Assembly (NCBI GenBank): GCA_023430285.1
Contig: JAEZAV010000156.1
Location: 1-18,054 of the forward strand
DNA: 18,054 nucleotides
Source: Methanobacteriota archaeon
GTDB lineage: Archaea > Methanobacteriota > Methanobacteria > Methanobacteriales > Methanobacteriaceae
Direction: 5' to 3'
In this document: positions 15,210 to 18,054 of the stretch, in pieces
Numbering within the stretch: the stretch's first letter is position 1
Layout: each line of letters starts with the position of its first letter
Made by a program: the position numbers and the translations under genes
Notes under the pieces: generated by a model
Databases searched by the model: none
What the model was told of the DNA's origin: nothing
Seen by the model: the letters and a program-made list of their open reading frames with translations, nothing else

Positions 15210-15422
15210 TTAAACACAGTTTCCTTCTGTTTTTTTGATTTTTAAAGCAGCTGTTGGGCACGTTTCTAAACATTCATAGCACAATTTACAGTATTGGGGA
15301 GAGTTTACCAAAACTTCATTGTCTTTGATTGCGAAAACATTTGTGGGGCAGATATATGCACATATCCCACATTCCTTTCCTTTACATTTCGCATGATCCA
15401 AGGCAATTTCAACCATGATCAT
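15210..15422 (-). CDS. small 2[4Fe-4S] ferredoxin beside nif
   Basis: A 70-residue, eight-cysteine ferredoxin: C13, C18, C21 and C25 (CKGKECGICAYICP) and C45, C48, C51 and C55 (CKLCYECLETCP). The first motif is spaced C-x4-C-x2-C-x3-CP rather than the classical C-x2-C, the second is classical. The ATG at 15422 has GGGTGAT at good distance; another in-frame ATG two codons on is less well placed. It lies 110 bases after nifX, past a probable terminator, and 410 bases before korD, so it may have its own promoter. It could supply electrons to nitrogenase or exchange them with the 2-oxoglutarate enzyme; the sequence does not decide. Confidence 0.88.
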   Translation of the reverse strand: MIMVEIALDHAKCKGKECGICAYICPTNVFAIKDNEVLVNSPQYCKLCYECLETCPTAALKIKKTEGNCV

Positions 15423-15483
15423 ATTATCACCCTTTAAAACTTCTTATTGATTCAATCCTAAATCCACGTTCTAATTTGAAATA

Positions 15484-15528
15484 TTAAAAAAAATTACATC
15501 TGTGGACTGATTTATCCAGTTTAAACTG
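15484..15528 (-). terminator. probable terminator of the nif operon
   Basis: Four bases past the nifX stop, the minus strand has the perfect palindrome cagtttaaactg (15517-15528), or alternatively ACTG/CAGT with a 7-base loop. About 25 bases further is a run of eight T (15493-15486). The T-run is the stronger evidence. Confidence 0.45.
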
Positions 15529-15532
15529 TTTT

Positions 15533-15853
15533 TCAGCACACCAGATGTTCGGCACAAGATTTAACGGCTTGTTTAACATTACAATCCAATTTAATTGGTT
15601 TGATTCCGAGTTTCATCAGTTCAATAGACGGTTCTTTACCTATTTTACTGCAAAGAACTGCCTTGCAATCTTCTACAAGATCTAAAGATGCCAACCATCT
15701 TTCTTGATGATTATCAATATTCATGCCATTTTTTTCTCTAATTTCACTGAATTCTCCTTCACCGTCTTTTAATTCAAAGATTATGAATCGATCTGCATCT
15801 CCAAAGTGCAGATCAATAATTTTTCCGTTTGATGATGCCACCGCTATTTTCAT
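15533..15853 (-). CDS. nifX: NifX-type nitrogenase cofactor carrier (dinitrogenase FeMo-cofactor biosynthesis domain)
   Basis: A single-domain protein of 106 residues from the NifX/NafY/NifB-C-terminal family (PF02579 type), which binds and passes FeMo-cofactor precursors such as NifB-co to NifEN during nitrogenase maturation. The start MKIAVASSNGKIIDLHFGDADRF is typical, with the HFGDADRF segment at 16-23, and the C-terminus has several cysteines. The ATG overlaps the nifN stop (ATGA, 4 bases), showing translational coupling. As I recall, methanogen nif operons also end in nifX after nifE-nifN, which supports the name, although the small PF02579 proteins are hard to tell apart from sequence alone. 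Confidence 0.85.
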   Translation of the reverse strand: MKIAVASSNGKIIDLHFGDADRFIIFELKDGEGEFSEIREKNGMNIDNHQERWLASLDLVEDCKAVLCSKIGKEPSIELMKLGIKPIKLDCNVKQAVKSCAEHLVC

Positions 15854-17235
15854 ACTGATTCTCCCTCTGCAAACAGTTCTTCATTAGCTATTTCTTCAGA
15901 TTTTTCTAATTCATATCCTGCCTCATCGTAGTAGAAGTCCAGTAGAGTGTTGGTGAGTCTGTCCACAAATTCAGTTCCACCATTGTAACCCAGTGTGGAT
16001 ATTCTTTGAGCACCCATTCTATCAAATATTGGGAATCCTACTCTGAACAGGGGTATTTTTTCTTCTTCGGCTATGCTTGCTCCATATGAGTTACCCAATA
16101 AAATGTCTGCTCCAACATCCTTGATTTCTCGGTGCATATCATACAGATCGTTTCCTGCAAGCACCACGGGATCTATTCCCTTTTGAGTTGCAATTAAATC
16201 TATGTCTTCGCTAAATTTGTTACTTTTAGCCCCTGTACACACCACTGTGGGCGTCATTCCCATTTCGCTTGTGAAACGTGTCATTCCAGAGACAAAATCT
16301 GGATCTCCAAATATTGCAACCTTTCTATGGTAATTATAGGAATGAGCATCTACCATGGCATCTAATAGCCTACCACGATCTCTTTTAACAGATTCTGGTA
16401 CTTCAAGATCGGTGAGTTCACATACATTATTCACGAACTGGTCCGTATTTTCGATTCCCAGTGGGAGGGGTCCTGAAACAGATCTTACACCATATTTCTG
16501 TTCTAAGAACGTGGCTGCAGAATCTGCGTGTTTGGATATTGAAATGGTTCCCAATGAATTGGCTGTATCCTGAATTTCTTCAATGGTGGTCCCATCCTTG
16601 TACAAGCCCAATGTCTCTTCAGAAAGTGGGGCGTCAAGGTTTTCAGATGTATCTGTTAGCATGATGTTTGGACATTGCAAATCGTTTAATAGTTGTTTAA
16701 CATTTTTAACGTCTGCAGGCGATAATATTCCATTGATTATGTTTACTTTACCGTTTGGTGTGGAGGATTCAGCCAAATTCTCTACCAATGCTTTGATGGT
16801 TCTGTTGTAACCCTCAACATGTGATTCAACGTAGCTAGGTGTTGATACTGGTACAATTATTGGCAAATCTTTGTCAAAATTTGCATCCTTAAATTTTTCT
16901 ATGATACCCTCCATATCTTCTCCAATTGTTTCTGTGAGACAGCTGGATGTGACTGCTATCATTTTAGGGCTTTGTTTTTCGGATACATTTTTTAAAGCCT
17001 TCATTAAATTAAATTCTCCCCCATAAATGACTGTTTTCTCACTCATGGAAGTAGATGCAACCTCTATAGGCTCTCTGAAATGTCTTGTTAACTGGAATCT
17101 TATGTAGGTACTGCAACCCTGTGATCCATGGATTATTGGCATGGTGTCGTTTACACCCAGAAGTGCCTGGACAGCTCCCATTGGCTGGCACATTTTTGAA
17201 GGGTTGACAACTGAAAATTTTTTATCATGTTCCAT
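15850..17235 (-). CDS. nifN: nitrogenase FeMo-cofactor scaffold subunit NifN
   Basis: Partner of NifE in the scaffold complex on which the FeMo-cofactor precursor is completed before delivery to NifDK. The 461-residue protein shows the NifK/NifN fold: NPSKMCQPMGA (C16), HGSQGCSTYIR (C41), RHFREP, and TSSCLTETIGED (C99). All three cysteines seen in the P-cluster half of NifK are present, unlike proteobacterial NifN; LTETIGED and the position after nifE argue for NifN. The start ATG at 17235 overlaps the end of nifE by 11 bases and its GGAGGTGGAT lies inside nifE, so the pair is coupled for stoichiometric expression. It is followed by nifX with a 4-base overlap. The main alternative, a NifK, is unlikely given its neighbour. 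Confidence 0.88.
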   Translation of the reverse strand: MEHDKKFSVVNPSKMCQPMGAVQALLGVNDTMPIIHGSQGCSTYIRFQLTRHFREPIEVASTSMSEKTVIYGGEFNLMKALKNVSEKQSPKMIAVTSSCLTETIGEDMEGIIEKFKDANFDKDLPIIVPVSTPSYVESHVEGYNRTIKALVENLAESSTPNGKVNIINGILSPADVKNVKQLLNDLQCPNIMLTDTSENLDAPLSEETLGLYKDGTTIEEIQDTANSLGTISISKHADSAATFLEQKYGVRSVSGPLPLGIENTDQFVNNVCELTDLEVPESVKRDRGRLLDAMVDAHSYNYHRKVAIFGDPDFVSGMTRFTSEMGMTPTVVCTGAKSNKFSEDIDLIATQKGIDPVVLAGNDLYDMHREIKDVGADILLGNSYGASIAEEEKIPLFRVGFPIFDRMGAQRISTLGYNGGTEFVDRLTNTLLDFYYDEAGYELEKSEEIANEELFAEGESV

Positions 17236-18054
17236 TTAATCCACCTCCGAGTTCTGAACTTAAATTAAACACAGGACTTGAAACAGAAGCATCAACTTCC
17301 TTTGCAAAACTTACAAACCCTTTGAATCCTGCAAATGCAGATATTCTGTCGTGGTTAAAGTCGCAAAATGGTATGCCAAGTTTCAGTGAGATATATTTCT
17401 CTTTGGCCCCAGATATGAGGAGGTTTGGTTTATACTTCTTTAAGAGTCTTGCAAGTTCAGTTGAATTGGCATCATCCACTATGATGGTTCCATCCTTTAC
17501 TGTTTCTTTAATTCTCTCATAATCCTCTTTGATTCCATTTTTTGTTCCAGACATCATGACATCCATGCCCAGTTCTTCAAATGCACGGACAAGAGACCAT
17601 GCTTTGTTTCCACCGACGTATAAAGCAACTGTTTTTCCTTTGAGCCTCTTTTTATATTCATCGGTTTTGTGTTCAACTTCTTTCAATCCAGCAGCTATGA
17701 TCTCTTCAGTTCGTTCGATCATTTCAGGATCTCCAAAGAAGTCAGCTATATCCCTAAGGGAATTTACGGTCTGTTCCAGACCAAAGAAGTTTACCTTGAT
17801 GAATGGTATTCCGTATCTTTCTTCCATCTTCTTTGCAACGTAGTTGGAAGATTTTTGGCACTGTACAATATTCAGTTTGGCTCTGTGTGCCTGGGCAATT
17901 TCTTCAACATGAGAATCTCCTGTCAGGGTACTTATGATGTTGATTCCCATTGCTTCGATCAAAGGTTTGATTCCCCACAGATCACCTGCAACATTGAACT
18001 CTCCAACAATGTTTATGTCAAAGGGTGTGGTTTTTTCTGGCTCTTTGGTACCTA
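17225..18054 (-). CDS. nifE: nitrogenase FeMo-cofactor scaffold subunit NifE (C-terminal part, N-terminus outside window)
   Basis: The last 275 residues of a NifD/NifE-family protein; the frame is open to the window edge, so the N-terminal region with the other cluster ligands is unseen. Features: NIVGEFNVAGDLWGIKPL, TLTGDSH.EEIAQAHRA, the cysteine in NIVQCQKS, MEERYGIPF, YVGGNKAWSLVRAFEELGM, and IPFCDFNHDRISAFAGFKG. NifD would carry a histidine ligand in an HSWDYSGPYHG-type segment here; the NHDR...AGF form is that of NifE. It is the 5' partner of nifN in a nifE-nifN-nifX run, and nifH, nifI1/2, nifD and nifK are expected further upstream, beyond this window. Confidence 0.88.
   Translation of the reverse strand, partial: GTKEPEKTTPFDINIVGEFNVAGDLWGIKPLIEAMGINIISTLTGDSHVEEIAQAHRAKLNIVQCQKSSNYVAKKMEERYGIPFIKVNFFGLEQTVNSLRDIADFFGDPEMIERTEEIIAAGLKEVEHKTDEYKKRLKGKTVALYVGGNKAWSLVRAFEELGMDVMMSGTKNGIKEDYERIKETVKDGTIIVDDANSTELARLLKKYKPNLLISGAKEKYISLKLGIPFCDFNHDRISAFAGFKGFVSFAKEVDASVSSPVFNLSSELGGGLNGT

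Noticed and set aside
14800..15532. NrpR nitrogen-repressor operators (GGAA-N6-TTCC or GGTA-N6-TACC type)
   Set aside because: I looked in the spacers around the ferredoxin, kor and nifX genes and saw none with the right spacing. The nif promoter proper lies outside the window.
15850..18054. The two nitrogenase-family genes being structural nifD/nifK
   Set aside because: The upstream protein has the NHDR...AGF form of NifE instead of the NifD histidine-ligand segment, and both are followed by nifX with overlaps, as in nifE-nifN-nifX.

Overview
The window reads as part of a methanogenic archaeon of the order Methanobacteriales, most likely a mesophilic, nitrogen-fixing Methanobacterium-like organism. 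The pointers are an RNA polymerase B subunit split into B'' and B' genes behind rpoH, the short archaeal triosephosphate isomerase, an archaeal TYW1-type wyosine enzyme, a four-gene 2-oxoglutarate:ferredoxin oxidoreductase with a succinyl-CoA synthetase beta gene, a nif cluster, AT-rich spacers with TTTATATA-like boxes, strong GGAGG/GGTGAT ribosome-binding sites, and tRNA genes that do not encode CCA. The genus is an inference from gene content; no 16S rRNA is present.

Layout. Positions 1-4395 (minus strand) hold rpoH, rpoB2, rpoB1 and the 5' third of rpoA1. Positions 4424-4993 (minus) carry five tRNA genes, transcribed Thr-Pro-Tyr and then Asp-Lys; the Lys tRNA ends only 28 bases before rpoH. 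Positions 5232-7197 (minus) hold tpiA and pgk. Positions 7198-7519 are a spacer with an unusually structured 100-base segment (7328-7427). Positions 7529-10717 form a plus-strand island: the wyosine-synthesis radical SAM enzyme, an exported DUF1002 protein and an unrecognised multi-pass membrane protein. Positions 10886-14799 (minus) are the tight korD-korA-korB-korC-sucC operon. Positions 14800-15209 are non-coding with several potential hairpins. Positions 15210-18054 (minus) hold a small ferredoxin gene, nifX, nifN and the 3' part of nifE.

How it fits together. The kor/sucC block carries the last steps of the incomplete reductive TCA branch, fumarate-derived succinate to succinyl-CoA to 2-oxoglutarate, with ferredoxin as reductant. 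2-oxoglutarate is the carbon skeleton for ammonia assimilation and, in methanogens, the nitrogen-status signal read by NrpR and the NifI proteins, so its position directly downstream of nif cofactor-assembly genes is functionally suggestive. tpiA/pgk serve central carbon metabolism, and the rpo/tRNA block is transcription and translation machinery.

I found no CRISPR array, insertion sequence, phage or defence gene. The best candidates for something undescribed are the structured segment at 7328-7427, the hairpin-bearing spacer at 14800-15209, the tandemly duplicated ribosome-binding region in front of rpoB2, and the uncharacterised DUF1002/membrane-protein pair.
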